Shown here: positions 1-8,946 of the stretch, piece after piece
Numbering within the stretch: position 1 is the stretch's first letter
Layout: each line of letters begins with the position of its first letter
Source: Streptomyces sp. NBC_00162
GTDB lineage: Bacteria; Actinomycetota; Actinomycetes; Streptomycetales; Streptomycetaceae
DNA: 64,000 nucleotides
Direction of reading: 5' to 3'
Assembly (NCBI RefSeq): GCF_024611995.1
Contig: NZ_CP102509.1
Span: forward strand, 4,712,001-4,776,000
Notes under the pieces: model-generated
What the model was told of the DNA's origin: nothing
What the model saw: only the letters and a program-made list of their open reading frames with translations
Database searches by the model: none
Program-made: the position numbers and the translations under genes

Positions 1-1149
1 GTCGCCGCCGTCCAGGAGCAGGCGGCCCGGCTCTGCACCCTCGCGCCCGGCTTCGCCGTCGACGTCCGCTCCGAGGCCGCACGCCTCATCGCCGAGCGGA
101 CCCCCGGCGACCTGGACAAGATCTTCTTCACCAACGGCGGCGCCGAGGCCGTCGAGAACGCCGTCCGCATGGCCCGGCTGCACACCGGCCGGCAGAAGGT
201 GCTCTCCACCTACCGCTCGTACCACGGCGCCACCGCCGCCGCGATCAACCTCACCGGCGACCCGCGCCGCTGGCCCTCCGACACGGCCGCCGCAGGCGTC
301 GTGCACTTCTGGGGCCCGTACCTCTACCGCTCCGCCTTCCACGCCACCACCGAGGCCGAGGAGTGCGAGCGGGCCCTCGCCCACCTCGCCGACACCATCG
401 CCTTCGAGGGGCCGCAGACCATCGCGGCGATCATCCTGGAGAGCGTGCCCGGCACCGCCGGGATCATGACCCCGCCGGCCGGCTACCTCGCGGGCGTACG
501 CGAGCTCTGCGACCGCCACGGCATCGTCTTCATCCTGGACGAGGTCATGTCGGGCTTCGGCCGCACCGGCAAGTGGTTCGCCGCCGACCACTGGGGCGTC
601 ACCCCCGACCTGATCACCTTCGCCAAGGGCGTGAACAGCGGTTACGTGCCGCTCGGCGGCGTCGCCATCTCCGCCGCCATCGCCGAGACCTTCGCCACAC
701 GCCCCTACCCGGGCGGACTCACCTACTCCGGCCACCCCCTGGCCTGCGCCGCCGCCGTCGCCACGATCAACGCGATGGAGGAGGAGGGCATCGTCGAGCA
801 CGCCGCCCACCTCGGCGCGAACGTGATCGGCCCGGCGCTCGCCGAGATCGCCGAGCGGCACCCCTCCGTCGGGGAGGTCCGCGGGCTGGGCACGTTCTGG
901 GCCCTGGAACTCGTACGGGACAAGGAGACGCGCGAGCCCCTCGTCCCGTACAACGCCGCCGGTGCGGCCAACACGCCGATGGCCGAATTCGCGGCGGCCT
1001 GCAAGGCGTCCGGGCTGTGGCCCTTCGTCAACATGAACCGCACCCACGTCGTCCCCCCGTGCACCATCACGGAGGCGGAGGCGAAGGAGGGGCTGGCACT
1101 GCTGGACGAGGCACTGACGGTCGCCGACCGCCACACCACGTCCGGATAG
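1..1149 (+). CDS. Class-III (PLP-dependent) aminotransferase, 5'-truncated by the window edge
   Basis: The reading frame is open from base 1, so the start lies upstream; about 382 residues are visible. Class-III aminotransferases transfer an amino group from an omega-amine or amino acid to a keto acid using pyridoxal phosphate. Visible hallmarks are FTNGGAEA (cofactor phosphate loop), the YHG segment, ILDEVMSGFGRTG with the cofactor-binding Asp, and TFAKGVNSGY with the Schiff-base Lys. The family is clear, but the substrate (taurine, beta-alanine or a polyamine) cannot be read from sequence. A GntR regulator follows about 100 bases downstream on the same strand, which suggests a regulated catabolic unit whose other genes lie left of the window. 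Confidence 0.9.
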   Translation, partial: VAAVQEQAARLCTLAPGFAVDVRSEAARLIAERTPGDLDKIFFTNGGAEAVENAVRMARLHTGRQKVLSTYRSYHGATAAAINLTGDPRRWPSDTAAAGVVHFWGPYLYRSAFHATTEAEECERALAHLADTIAFEGPQTIAAIILESVPGTAGIMTPPAGYLAGVRELCDRHGIVFILDEVMSGFGRTGKWFAADHWGVTPDLITFAKGVNSGYVPLGGVAISAAIAETFATRPYPGGLTYSGHPLACAAAVATINAMEEEGIVEHAAHLGANVIGPALAEIAERHPSVGEVRGLGTFWALELVRDKETREPLVPYNAAGAANTPMAEFAAACKASGLWPFVNMNRTHVVPPCTITEAEAKEGLALLDEALTVADRHTTSG

Positions 1150-1245
1150 CGGTCGGCACATTCGCATACCGATCTTCAACCGCTCTATTTCGGCCTCGCT
1201 GCCTGGCCTAAGGTGTCCGGAGTTCACCTAAGGAGACGGACCCCT

Positions 1246-1914
1246 ATGCCAGGCAGCGGCGCTGTCACCCGCAACACACTTCGCCAGCAGATCGCGGACG
1301 CGCTGCGTGACGAGGTGCTCGCGGGACGCCTGCCGCCCGGGACCGAGTTCACCGTCAAGCAGATCGCCGAGCAGTACGAGGTCTCCGCGACCCCGGTCCG
1401 CGAGGCACTGGTCGACCTCTCGGCCCAGGGCCTGCTCGAACTGGTCCAGCACCGCGGCTTCCGGGTGCGGATCTTCTCCGTGGACGACTTCCGGGGAATG
1501 ATCGAGGCCCGCTCGCTGGTCGTGGACGGGATCTTCCGCAGGCTCGCCGAGCGCGGCACCGCCATCGGCTCCGGCGAGCTGCTGGTGTCCGTGCGGCGCC
1601 GGGCCGAGGAGGCGCGGCGGGCCGCGCAGAGCGGTTCGCTCGAAGTGCTGATCGGCTACGACCTGCGCTTCTGGCGGGAGCTGAGCGGGCTGGTCGGCAA
1701 CACCTACATCTCCGAGTTCCTGCACCGCATCCGGGTGCAGTGCTGGGTCTTCGCCGTACCCCACCTCCAGCGCGACCCGCAGCGGCTGCGGGCGGCGCTC
1801 TGGGACGGGCACAGCGACCTGGTGGACGCGGTGACCCTCGCCGACGCGGACGCGGTACGGCGCATCGTGCAGGGGTACAACCAGCACGGCCTGGACTGGG
1901 CCGCCGGACTCTAG
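1246..1914 (+). CDS. GntR-family (FadR-type) transcriptional regulator
   Basis: A 222-residue repressor-type protein. An N-terminal winged helix-turn-helix (about residues 5-70, with LRDEVLAGRLPPGTE and VSATPVREAL) is followed by an all-helical FCD-like effector domain (about 80-215). The ATG at 1246 is preferred over a GTG at 1213 because AAGGAG (1230-1235) sits at good spacing before it. FadR-type regulators bind small carboxylic acids and usually control the adjacent catabolic operon, here probably the aminotransferase. The ligand is unknown. The sequence just before the gene (CCTAAGGTG) contains a TAAGGT that could be a -10 element. Confidence 0.88.
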   Translation: MPGSGAVTRNTLRQQIADALRDEVLAGRLPPGTEFTVKQIAEQYEVSATPVREALVDLSAQGLLELVQHRGFRVRIFSVDDFRGMIEARSLVVDGIFRRLAERGTAIGSGELLVSVRRRAEEARRAAQSGSLEVLIGYDLRFWRELSGLVGNTYISEFLHRIRVQCWVFAVPHLQRDPQRLRAALWDGHSDLVDAVTLADADAVRRIVQGYNQHGLDWAAGL

Positions 1915-1915
1915 C

Positions 1916-2006
1916 CGTACGGTTCTGCAGTCGTACGGCGTCTGCCGTCGTGTGGCGTCTGCAGTCGTACTGCCGTCGTACGGTTCTGCCGTCGTACAGG
2001 TTCTGC
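1916..2006 (+). repeat. Degenerate short tandem repeat directly after a stop codon
   Basis: About six imperfect units of 11-17 bases built on CGTACGGTTCTGC(A/C)GT run head to tail from two bases after the GntR stop codon. Units vary by small indels and substitutions, as expected of a decaying microsatellite. No reading frame or terminator structure explains them. Confidence 0.7.
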
Positions 2007-2077
2007 GCACCCCTTCGCGGAGCGTGTCCGGAGCACTACTCTGGCCGGATCGGCGCCAACGACTGATCGGAGCCCGC

Positions 2078-2728
2078 GTGGCCTGTGACCTGTGGCTGGT
2101 CCCTCTTGTCGACGTGCTGTGCCACAGCCCCGACAACCCCTTCGCGGAAGAGATCGCCTCGTACGACAAGGCGCTCGGCGAGGCCGGACTGCCGTCCGTG
2201 CCCGTGTTCGCCTACATGCCGGGCCTGAGCGGCGACGTGGCCCCGGTCGCCGGCTTCGACTACGACGCCCTGCATTTCCTGCGGCGGGCGTACCTGCTCC
2301 AGATCTGCGGGCTGCCGGTGACCCCGGTGGACGAGCTGGGCGGGGACTACGAGCAGCTCCTGGAGATGTTCGAGCCGACCGCGCAGCAGTCGCATCTGGT
2401 GTGGCACTACGACCACGCGGGGGCGTACGTGCCGGTGGATTTCGCGGCTCCGCTGGCGAACGAGGAGCTGTTGGCCGGTGGAGGGCCGCTGGGGTCCGCG
2501 CAGGGGTTGCTGCGGGAGCTGGCGTTCGTGGCTCCCGCCATCGGGATAGATCCCGGTAATCCGCCTGCCGCGCCGGCGCCGCCGGGGCGGCCGACGTCGT
2601 TGGAGGAGCCGGCGGGGCCGATTCCGTATGACGACAGTCCGTTCGCGCGGGAGCGGCACGTGTGGCTGGGGTTGCACGCCGCCGCCACGCGGAGTCTGGG
2701 ACAGGGCTCCATGATCATCTTCAGTTGA
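2078..2728 (+). CDS. Conserved hypothetical protein
   Basis: A 216-residue, probably cytosolic acidic protein starting at GTG 2078. No signal peptide, membrane helix or recognisable catalytic motif is visible. The N-terminal half looks globular (VACDLWLVPLVDVL, FDYDALHFLRRAYLLQICGL), and the last 60 residues hold a Pro/Gly-rich linker before a terminal WLGLHAAATRSLGQGSM segment. An in-frame upstream extension to about 1952 would run through the tandem repeat and is unlikely. It converges on the SLATT gene. I do not recognise a family; it looks restricted to actinomycetes. Confidence 0.65.
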   Translation: MACDLWLVPLVDVLCHSPDNPFAEEIASYDKALGEAGLPSVPVFAYMPGLSGDVAPVAGFDYDALHFLRRAYLLQICGLPVTPVDELGGDYEQLLEMFEPTAQQSHLVWHYDHAGAYVPVDFAAPLANEELLAGGGPLGSAQGLLRELAFVAPAIGIDPGNPPAAPAPPGRPTSLEEPAGPIPYDDSPFARERHVWLGLHAAATRSLGQGSMIIFS

Positions 2729-2834
2729 GCAGGGGGTCTGCGGCGGAGCTCGGAGATCGGGGCTCCGCCCCGGACCTCCCCCAGACTCCGTCCGGGGGAC
2801 CCCCACGCCTCGGGCGCCGACAGGGCCGAACCGG

Positions 2835-3581
2835 TCAGCGGGGCTGTTCCGGGGGGCGCTGGCGGGGCATGTTGGGGCGGGTGCCCGGGGGCAGGGGGAA
2901 ACGGGCCGGGGGGACGTACGCGTCCGAGCGGGCTCCGTTGGCGCCCAGGGACTGCATCACCAGCGGGGCGGGGCCGGAGCTGAATTCCACCATCCACTCC
3001 GCGGTCTCGGAGCGCACCAGCTCCGTCACGTCCTCCGAGAAGCGGCGCAGCACCGTCAGGCACCGCTCGGCGGCCTCGCTGGCCGTGCCCTCCGTCGGCC
3101 CGAGCACCTCCCGTACGTTCTCCGAGGCCCAGTCGAACTGGAGGGTCTGGAGTCGGCGCTGCACCGCCTGGGCCGTGGCGACGTCCCGCATCCAGCCCGA
3201 GGTCAGGCCGAAGAACCGGTCGCAGGCCAGGCAGGCAGCGGCCAGCAGCAGGGACAGGTAGCCGTACGCCGACGCGCCCGGCGCCGAGCCCGTCAGCTCC
3301 AGCAGCGGCATCGCGGCGCCCGTGACGGCGCCCGCGGCGGCCCCGACGCGCAGCACGCGCGCACCACGGCGCTTCCACGCGCGGTCGGACAGGTACCACT
3401 CGGCGGTGCGCAGCGCATCGGCCTCGACCCGGCGGTAGAGCTCGTCGAGCCGCTCGGCAGGCTCGCCCCAGTCCCCGAGGGGGAACGGCCGTCCGGTCAG
3501 ATCGCCCGCCGCCATCGGTCCGCTGCCCTCCTCCCGGGGATCCCGGGGTGGCCCCTCGGGCTGCATCTCCGGCTGGCTCAC
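2835..3581 (-). CDS. SLATT-domain two-helix membrane protein
   Basis: A 248-residue protein. The start chosen is GTG 3581, preceded by GAGGGAG. A hydrophilic Pro-rich N-terminus leads into a helical segment (YRRVEADALRTAEWYLSD), then two hydrophobic segments (about residues 75-95 and 100-120) and a long amphipathic C-terminal helix, ending in a Pro/Arg tail. This layout matches SLATT domains, two-helix modules associated with SMODS/SLOG nucleotide-signalling systems and predicted to act as membrane effectors. No cyclase or SLOG gene is visible nearby. It is divergent from ybaB-recR. Function here is unknown; the family call rests on architecture. Confidence 0.62.
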   Translation of the reverse strand: MSQPEMQPEGPPRDPREEGSGPMAAGDLTGRPFPLGDWGEPAERLDELYRRVEADALRTAEWYLSDRAWKRRGARVLRVGAAAGAVTGAAMPLLELTGSAPGASAYGYLSLLLAAACLACDRFFGLTSGWMRDVATAQAVQRRLQTLQFDWASENVREVLGPTEGTASEAAERCLTVLRRFSEDVTELVRSETAEWMVEFSSGPAPLVMQSLGANGARSDAYVPPARFPLPPGTRPNMPRQRPPEQPR

Positions 3582-3836
3582 CCGGCACTCCCTCTGCCTG
3601 CGCTGACGTGTGGTGGTGCGCGTGTGCGCAATGATGCGCATGCTCTTCCTACCTTCGAATGAGGCGCGATGGGCAAGGTATCCCAGGATTTCCGCCCGCA
3701 AGGAGGTCTCCATCAGGTACGCGTACGTCCTGTCTCTCACTCGAAAGAGTTGGTCCTCACGGCGTAGGGCGCAGCGCGCGGGGAGCACGTAGGCTCGGAT
3801 TGACCAAGCGTCCCGACGGCATGGAGTGAGTGACCT
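3582..3836. promoter_or_regulatory. Divergent promoter region between the SLATT gene and ybaB
   Basis: 255 bases separate the two divergent starts. Two TGCGCA palindromes 10 bases apart (3625-3630 and 3635-3640) lie near the SLATT start. No convincing -35/-10 pair or small gene was found. Confidence 0.4.
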
Positions 3837-4181
3837 GTGATTCCCGGTGGTGGCCAGCCCGACATGCAGCAGCTGCTCCAGCAGGCCCAGAAGATGCAGC
3901 AGGACCTCGCAGCGGCCCAGGAAGAGCTGGCCAGGGCCGAGGTGGAGGGCCAGGCCGGCGGCGGCCTCGTCAAGGCGACCGTCACCGGCTCCGGTGAGCT
4001 GCGTGCCCTGGTGATCGACCCGAAGGCCGTGGACCCCGAGGACACCGAGACGCTCGCCGACCTGGTGGTCGCGGCCGTCCAGGCGGCCAACGAGAATGCC
4101 CAGGCGCTCCAGCAGCAGAAGCTGGGCCCGCTGGCCCAGGGGCTGGGCGGCGGCAGCGGCATTCCCGGCCTCCCCTTCTAG
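3837..4181 (+). CDS. YbaB/EbfC family nucleoid-associated protein
   Basis: A 114-residue protein starting at GTG 3837. It has the family fold: an N-terminal Gln/Met-rich helix ([15 protein letters not shown]), a strand-rich core with [18 protein letters not shown], and a C-terminal helix rich in Gln. YbaB/EbfC proteins form tweezer-like dimers that bind DNA, and the gene is classically linked to recR in bacteria. Here recR follows after 36 bases on the same strand, supporting co-transcription. Start and family are clear; its DNA targets are not. Confidence 0.93.
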   Translation: MIPGGGQPDMQQLLQQAQKMQQDLAAAQEELARAEVEGQAGGGLVKATVTGSGELRALVIDPKAVDPEDTETLADLVVAAVQAANENAQALQQQKLGPLAQGLGGGSGIPGLPF

Positions 4182-4217
4182 CATTCCCACCGCACACGAA
4201 CGAAAGAAGGCAGTCCG

Positions 4218-4817
4218 TTGTACGAAGGCGTGGTCCAGGACCTGATCGACGAACTGGGCAGGCTGCCCGGCGTCGGGCCCAAGAGCGCGCAGCGGATCGC
4301 CTTCCACATCCTGCAGGCCGAGCCCACCGACGTCCGCCGCCTCGCGCATGCGCTGCTCGAGGTGAAGGACAAGGTCCGGTTCTGCGCGGTGTGCGGGAAC
4401 GTGGCGCAGGAGGAGCGGTGCGGCATCTGCCGCGACCCGCGCCGCGACACCACGGTCATCTGTGTCGTGGAGGAGCCGAAGGACGTCGTCGCGATCGAGC
4501 GGACGCGTGAGTTCCGGGGCAAGTACCACGTCCTGGGCGGCGCGATCAGCCCGATCGAGGGCGTCGGCCCCGATGACCTGCGGATCCGCGAGCTGCTGTC
4601 GCGCCTCGCGGACGGCGAGGTGACCGAGCTGATCCTCGCCACCGACCCGAACCTGGAGGGCGAGGCGACCGCCACCTACCTCGCCCGCATGATCAAGCCC
4701 ATGGGCCTGAAGGTCACCCGCCTGGCCAGCGGGCTCCCCGTCGGGGGAGATCTGGAGTACGCGGACGAGGTCACGCTCGGGCGGGCCTTTGAAGGAAGGC
4801 GACTTCTCGATGTCTGA
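4218..4817 (+). CDS. recR: Recombination mediator RecR
   Basis: RecR (199 residues) works with RecO and RecF to load RecA on gapped DNA. It starts at TTG 4218, preceded by GAAAGAAGG. Visible features are the N-terminal helix-hairpin-helix ([17 protein letters not shown]), a four-cysteine zinc finger (CAVCG then CGIC, about residues 57-75), a Toprim core ([22 protein letters not shown]) and a C-terminal Walker-B-like strand. Length matches the family. The 3' end overlaps the next gene by 8 bases. Confidence 0.97.
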   Translation: MYEGVVQDLIDELGRLPGVGPKSAQRIAFHILQAEPTDVRRLAHALLEVKDKVRFCAVCGNVAQEERCGICRDPRRDTTVICVVEEPKDVVAIERTREFRGKYHVLGGAISPIEGVGPDDLRIRELLSRLADGEVTELILATDPNLEGEATATYLARMIKPMGLKVTRLASGLPVGGDLEYADEVTLGRAFEGRRLLDV

Positions 4818-5457
4818 CGCAACGCTGCACGCCCTGGGCCAGGACCCGGACGACTTCGCCGCTTCCATCGCGGACCAGATCGAGTCGTTCATCGTCGCGG
4901 TCACCGAGGTGGCCAAGGGCGAGGACCCGGACAGTGCGGTGCCCTTCCTCCTTCTGGAGGTCTCCCAGCTGCTGCTGGCGGGCGGCCGGCTGGGCGCGTA
5001 CCAGGACGTGCTGCCCGACGAGCGGTACGAGCCCGACCTCGGCCCGGAGCCGGACGTGGACGACCTGCGCGAGCGGTTCGCGGTGATGCTGGAGCCGGTC
5101 GACGTCTACTCCGAGGTCTTCGACCCGTACGAGCCGCGCAAGGCCCCGGTCGCGCACCGGATCTCCGACGACCTGGCCGACGTGGTCGCCGACCTGCGGC
5201 ACGGGCTCATCCACCACCAGGCGGGCCGGATCACCGAGGCGCTGTGGTGGTGGCAGTTCTCGTACTTCACCAACTGGGGCCCGACGGCCTCGGCCACTCT
5301 GCGTGCCCTCCAGTCGCTGATCGCGCACGTACGGCTGGACCAGCCCCTCGCCGCCCTGGACGGCCTGGACACGGACGAGGACCTGGCGGAGGACGAGCTC
5401 GCCGAGCAGGCCGGAGAGGTGATGGCCCAGGAGCTCGGCGGTCTCGGCCGCGCGTGA
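4810..5457 (+). CDS. DUF5063 family protein
   Basis: A 215-residue acidic cytosolic protein starting at ATG 4810, preceded by GAAGGAAGG. It overlaps recR by 8 bases and so is probably translationally coupled. It is alpha-helical and ends in a Glu/Asp-rich tail. A tryptophan-rich [12 protein letters not shown] segment (about residues 146-157) is characteristic of DUF5063. No enzymatic motif is visible. The constant recR linkage hints at a role in DNA metabolism, but that is inference only. Confidence 0.8.
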   Translation: MSDATLHALGQDPDDFAASIADQIESFIVAVTEVAKGEDPDSAVPFLLLEVSQLLLAGGRLGAYQDVLPDERYEPDLGPEPDVDDLRERFAVMLEPVDVYSEVFDPYEPRKAPVAHRISDDLADVVADLRHGLIHHQAGRITEALWWWQFSYFTNWGPTASATLRALQSLIAHVRLDQPLAALDGLDTDEDLAEDELAEQAGEVMAQELGGLGRA

Positions 5458-5533
5458 GCGCCTGGGCGAGTGCGCAGGTGAGCGCCTAAGTGAACGTGCA
5501 ACCGAGCGCGCAACCGGGCGCGTAACCGAGTGC
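5455..5533 (+). repeat. Degenerate tandem repeat starting at the stop codon
   Basis: Starting inside the DUF5063 stop codon, GTGAGCGCCT appears twice. Three near-identical 12-base units of the type GAGCGCGCAACC then follow (GAACGTGCAACC, GAGCGCGCAACC, GGGCGCGTAACC). The remaining bases up to 5649 hold the ask promoter region. Confidence 0.6.
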
Positions 5534-5649
5534 CCCGCGGGGGAACCCATCGTTTGATCTTTACGTCTCATGATGTGGTACGAAGCGGTCGGATCCCGGT
5601 CGCTCGTTACACTGCACCAGCAATGAGACGGACTGAGCGAGGAGCGCAC

Positions 5650-6924
5650 GTGGGCCTTGTCGTGCAGAAGTACGGAGGCTCCTCCGTAGCCGATGCCGAA
5701 GGCATCAAGCGTGTTGCCAAGCGGATCGTGGATGCCAAGAAGAACGGCCACCAGGTGGTCGTCGTGGTTTCCGCGATGGGCGACACGACGGACGAGCTGA
5801 TCGATCTCGCCGAGCAGGTTTCTCCCATGCCTGCCGGGCGCGAATTCGACATGCTGCTGACCGCCGGAGAGCGGATCTCCATGGCCCTGCTGGCCATGGC
5901 GATCAAAAACCTGGGCCACGAGGCCCAGTCGTTCACCGGTAGCCAGGCAGGCGTGATCACCGACTCGGTCCACAACAAAGCGCGCATCATCGATGTCACG
6001 CCGGGCCGTATCCGCACCGCACTGGACGAGGGCAACATCGCCATCGTCGCCGGCTTCCAGGGCGTGTCCGCGGACTCCAAGGACATCACCACCCTCGGCC
6101 GTGGCGGCTCGGACACCACCGCCGTCGCGCTCGCCGCGGCGCTGGACGCCGAGGTGTGCGAGATCTACACCGACGTCGACGGCGTCTTCACCGCGGACCC
6201 CCGCGTCGTGAAGAAGGCGAAGAAGATCGACTGGATCTCCTCCGAGGACATGCTGGAGCTCGCGGCCTCCGGTTCCAAGGTGCTGCTGCACCGCTGCGTC
6301 GAGTACGCGCGCCGCTACAACATCCCGATCCACGTCCGCTCGTCCTTCTCCGGACTGCCGGGCACCTGGGTCAGCAACGAGAATCCGCAAGGGGACGCGC
6401 AGGTGGAGCACGCCATCATCTCCGGAGTCGCTCACGACGTCTCCGAAGCCAAGATCACGGTCGTCGGCGTCCCGGACAAGCCGGGCGAGGCCGCGGCGAT
6501 CTTCCGCGCGATCGCGGACGCCGAGATCAACATCGACATGATCGTGCAGAACGTGTCGGCGGCCTCGACGGGGCTCACCGACATCTCCTTCACGCTGCCC
6601 AAGACCGAGGGCCACAAGGCCATCGACGCCCTGGAGAAGGCGAAGGGCCAGATCGGCTTCGACTCCCTGCGCTACGACGACCAGATCGGCAAGATCTCCC
6701 TGGTCGGCGCGGGCATGAAGACGAACCCGGGCGTCACCGCCTCCTTCTTCCAGGCGCTGTCCGACGCGGGCGTCAACATCGAGCTGATCTCCACCTCCGA
6801 GATCCGCATCTCCGTCGTGACCCGCCAGGACGACGTCAACGAGGCCGTCCGCGCCGTGCACACGGCCTTCGGCCTCGACTCCGACAGCGACGAAGCCGTC
6901 GTCTACGGAGGCACCGGACGATGA
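5650..6924 (+). CDS. ask: Aspartokinase (alpha subunit, with internal beta start)
   Basis: Aspartokinase phosphorylates L-aspartate, the first committed step to lysine, threonine, methionine and diaminopimelate. The start is GTG 5650, with GAGGAG at 5638-5643, giving 424 residues. The kinase domain begins [10 protein letters not shown] and includes [11 protein letters not shown] and [13 protein letters not shown]. The C-terminal half holds two ACT domains (about residues 260-420), the feedback-regulatory part. An in-frame GTG at 6403 has its own ribosome site and probably starts the beta subunit. The gene overlaps asd by 4 bases (ATGA). It is the catalytic monofunctional class expected in actinomycetes. 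Confidence 0.96.
   Translation: MGLVVQKYGGSSVADAEGIKRVAKRIVDAKKNGHQVVVVVSAMGDTTDELIDLAEQVSPMPAGREFDMLLTAGERISMALLAMAIKNLGHEAQSFTGSQAGVITDSVHNKARIIDVTPGRIRTALDEGNIAIVAGFQGVSADSKDITTLGRGGSDTTAVALAAALDAEVCEIYTDVDGVFTADPRVVKKAKKIDWISSEDMLELAASGSKVLLHRCVEYARRYNIPIHVRSSFSGLPGTWVSNENPQGDAQVEHAIISGVAHDVSEAKITVVGVPDKPGEAAAIFRAIADAEINIDMIVQNVSAASTGLTDISFTLPKTEGHKAIDALEKAKGQIGFDSLRYDDQIGKISLVGAGMKTNPGVTASFFQALSDAGVNIELISTSEIRISVVTRQDDVNEAVRAVHTAFGLDSDSDEAVVYGGTGR
6389..6405 (+). promoter_or_regulatory. Internal ribosome binding site and GTG start for the aspartokinase beta subunit
   Basis: AAGGGGA (6389-6395) is followed after 7 bases by an in-frame GTG (6403), at the junction between kinase and ACT domains. 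The product would be 172 residues. Alpha2-beta2 aspartokinases with an in-frame beta start are established in Corynebacterium and Bacillus. Confidence 0.6.
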
Positions 6925-7994
6925 CCGCCGACCGGTCCTCCGGCCCGGCGCTCGCCGTGGTCGGGGCGACCGGAGCAGTCGGGTCGGTCCTGCTCCAGAT
7001 CCTGTCCCAGCGGGCGGACGTCTGGGGCGACATCCGCCTGATCGCCTCCGCGCGCTCGGCTGGCCGGGTGCTGGCCGTCCGCGCGGAGGAGAGCGAGGTG
7101 CTCGCCCTCACCGAGGACGCCTTCGACGGCCTCGGTCCGGGCGACATCGCGCTGTTCCTGACCCCGGCCGAGGTCTCGGCCCGGTGGGCTCCCGTCGTCA
7201 CCGCGCGCGGGACCGTCGTCGTGGACCAGTCCGCGGCCTTCCGGGAGGACCTCGAGGTGCCGCTGGTGGTGCCCGAGGTCAACGGGCACGCCGTACGGAT
7301 CCGCCCGCGCGGGATCGTCGCCGGCCCCGACTGCGTGACCGCCGCGATGATCGCGGCCCTGGGCGCGCTGCACGCCGAGTACTCCCTCACCGATCTGGCC
7401 GTCTCCACGTACCAGGCCGCGAGCGCCGCCGGCCGGGCCGGCTCCGAGGTGCTGCGCCGCCAGCTGTCGCTGGTCGCCGGGACCTCCCTGGGCGAGCACA
7501 CCGGAGACGTACGCCGTGCGGTGGGCGAGGACACCGGCCCCTTCGCGGCGCCGCTGGCCCTCAACGTCGTGCCGTGGTCCGGTGAGCTGCGCGAGGACGG
7601 CTGGTCGTCGCACGAGCTGGCCGTACGGGCGCAGACCCGCCGGATCCTGGACCTGGCGGCGCTGCCGATCGCCGTGACCTGCGTACAGGTTCCCGTGGTG
7701 ACCGGGCATTCCCTGACCGTGCGGGCCCGCTTCGAGAACGAGGTGGACGCCGTCCACGCCCGGCAGATCCTGGACGCCGCGCCCGGTGTGGTCCTCGTGG
7801 ACGACCCGGCGGCGGGGGAGTTCCCGACGCCGGCGGACGCCGCCGGAACCGATCCGGCCTGGGTCGGGCGGGTGCGGGTCTCGCTCGACGACCGGTGCGC
7901 GCTGGAGTTCTTCGTGTGCGCCGACAATCTCCGCAAGGGCGCCGCCCTGAATGCCACTCAGATCGCGGAACTGATCGCGGGTGAATTTGCGTAA
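6921..7994 (+). CDS. asd: Aspartate-semialdehyde dehydrogenase-like protein (divergent active site)
   Basis: A 357-residue member of the family that reduces aspartyl phosphate with NADPH. It overlaps ask by ATGA. The N-terminal Rossmann motif is VVGATGAVG. The expected catalytic Cys is present (GPDCVTA), as is the catalytic Gln (TYQAAS), and the C-terminus ends with the typical [10 protein letters not shown]. However, the substrate-binding Arg of the usual RVPV..GH motif is Gln here ([11 protein letters not shown]), and the SAG loop reads LTPA. The family is certain. Whether this copy is the housekeeping enzyme is not, so a second asd elsewhere in the genome is likely. Confidence 0.85.
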   Translation: MTADRSSGPALAVVGATGAVGSVLLQILSQRADVWGDIRLIASARSAGRVLAVRAEESEVLALTEDAFDGLGPGDIALFLTPAEVSARWAPVVTARGTVVVDQSAAFREDLEVPLVVPEVNGHAVRIRPRGIVAGPDCVTAAMIAALGALHAEYSLTDLAVSTYQAASAAGRAGSEVLRRQLSLVAGTSLGEHTGDVRRAVGEDTGPFAAPLALNVVPWSGELREDGWSSHELAVRAQTRRILDLAALPIAVTCVQVPVVTGHSLTVRARFENEVDAVHARQILDAAPGVVLVDDPAAGEFPTPADAAGTDPAWVGRVRVSLDDRCALEFFVCADNLRKGAALNATQIAELIAGEFA

Positions 7995-8038
7995 TTCGCT
8001 TTGTAGGATCGGTACTGATCCCTTGATCAAGGTGATGG

Positions 8039-8072
8039 CCCGACTGCCGTCTCGATAGACGGGGCAATCGGG
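8039..8072 (+). terminator. Hairpin downstream of asd
   Basis: CCCGACTGCC-GTC pairs with GAC-GGGGCA-ATCGGG around a TCGATA loop, with a two-base bulge and one mismatch. No T run follows. It sits about 45 bases after the asd stop and before the sigma factor gene. Confidence 0.45.
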
Positions 8073-8163
8073 AAGAGCGGGTACGCATGAGGGCAATGGG
8101 GATATTGCTGTGGCGGCTGCCTCGCGCGTACAACCCTGACGGGGGGACGCGTGTCCTACAGGC

Positions 8164-8946
8164 GTGGCAGAGGCACTGCTCGAACTGGCCGTCCTACCGG
8201 CGCGCACCGGGTTCATCCCGTCGCACCGGGGCTCCCGTGCGCCCGGCGGCGGTCTTCCTGTGATCGTTCCCGTCCCGCCGGCCGGGCCGTCCGAGGCGCC
8301 CGTACGGGCTGCCGTACCGACCCGGGGCGGCCGCGTGCCCGCACCGCGCGACAGCGCTGAGGCGGGCGGGAAGCCCGCGGAGGCCGAGTCGGTCACCGAG
8401 GCCGAGTCGGTCACCGAGGCCGAGGCCGAGACCGTGACCGAGGTCGTGGCGGGCACCACCGTCGACCACCTCACGGAGACCTACCAGGCGCACTACCGCT
8501 CGCTCCTGGGCCTCGCCGCGCTGCTCCTCGACGACACCGCCTCCTGCGAGGACGTGGTCCAGGAGGCGTTCATCCGCGTGCACTCGGCCCGCAACCGGGT
8601 CCGTGACCGCGACAAGACGCTGGCGTACCTGCGCCAGACCGTCGTGAACCTCTCCCGGTCCGCCCTGCGCCGGCGCATCCTCGGCCTCAAGCTGCTGTCG
8701 AAGCCGATGCCGGACATGGCGAGCGCCGAGGAAGGCGCCTACGACCAGCTGGAGCGGGACGATCTGATCAAGGCGATGCGCGGACTGCAGCGCCGCCAGC
8801 GAGAGGTGCTCGTGCTGCGTTACTTCGCGGACATGACGGAAGCCCAGGTCGCCGAGACGCTCGGGGTGTCACTCGGCTCGGTGAAGGCGTACGGATCGCG
8901 GGGCATTGCCGCGCTGCGGGTGGCGATGGAGGCTGCGCAGTCATGA
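8164..8946 (+). CDS. ECF (SigE-family) RNA polymerase sigma factor
   Basis: Sigma-70 region 2 (about residues 100-165, YRSLLGLAALLLDD and CEDVVQEAFIRVH) and region 4 (about 200-255, LQRRQREVLVLRYFADMTEAQVAE) are clear; together they recognise a promoter and recruit RNA polymerase. An unusual 95-residue N-terminal extension carries a duplicated ESVTEA peptide. The start is uncertain: GTG 8164 lacks a good ribosome site, and GTG 8260 is an alternative. The stop overlaps the next gene (ATGA), typical of sigma/anti-sigma pairs. Confidence 0.85.
   Translation: MAEALLELAVLPARTGFIPSHRGSRAPGGGLPVIVPVPPAGPSEAPVRAAVPTRGGRVPAPRDSAEAGGKPAEAESVTEAESVTEAEAETVTEVVAGTTVDHLTETYQAHYRSLLGLAALLLDDTASCEDVVQEAFIRVHSARNRVRDRDKTLAYLRQTVVNLSRSALRRRILGLKLLSKPMPDMASAEEGAYDQLERDDLIKAMRGLQRRQREVLVLRYFADMTEAQVAETLGVSLGSVKAYGSRGIAALRVAMEAAQS

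Noticed and set aside
1916..2006. CRISPR array
   Set aside because: Units are contiguous, short and without spacers; no cas genes are present.
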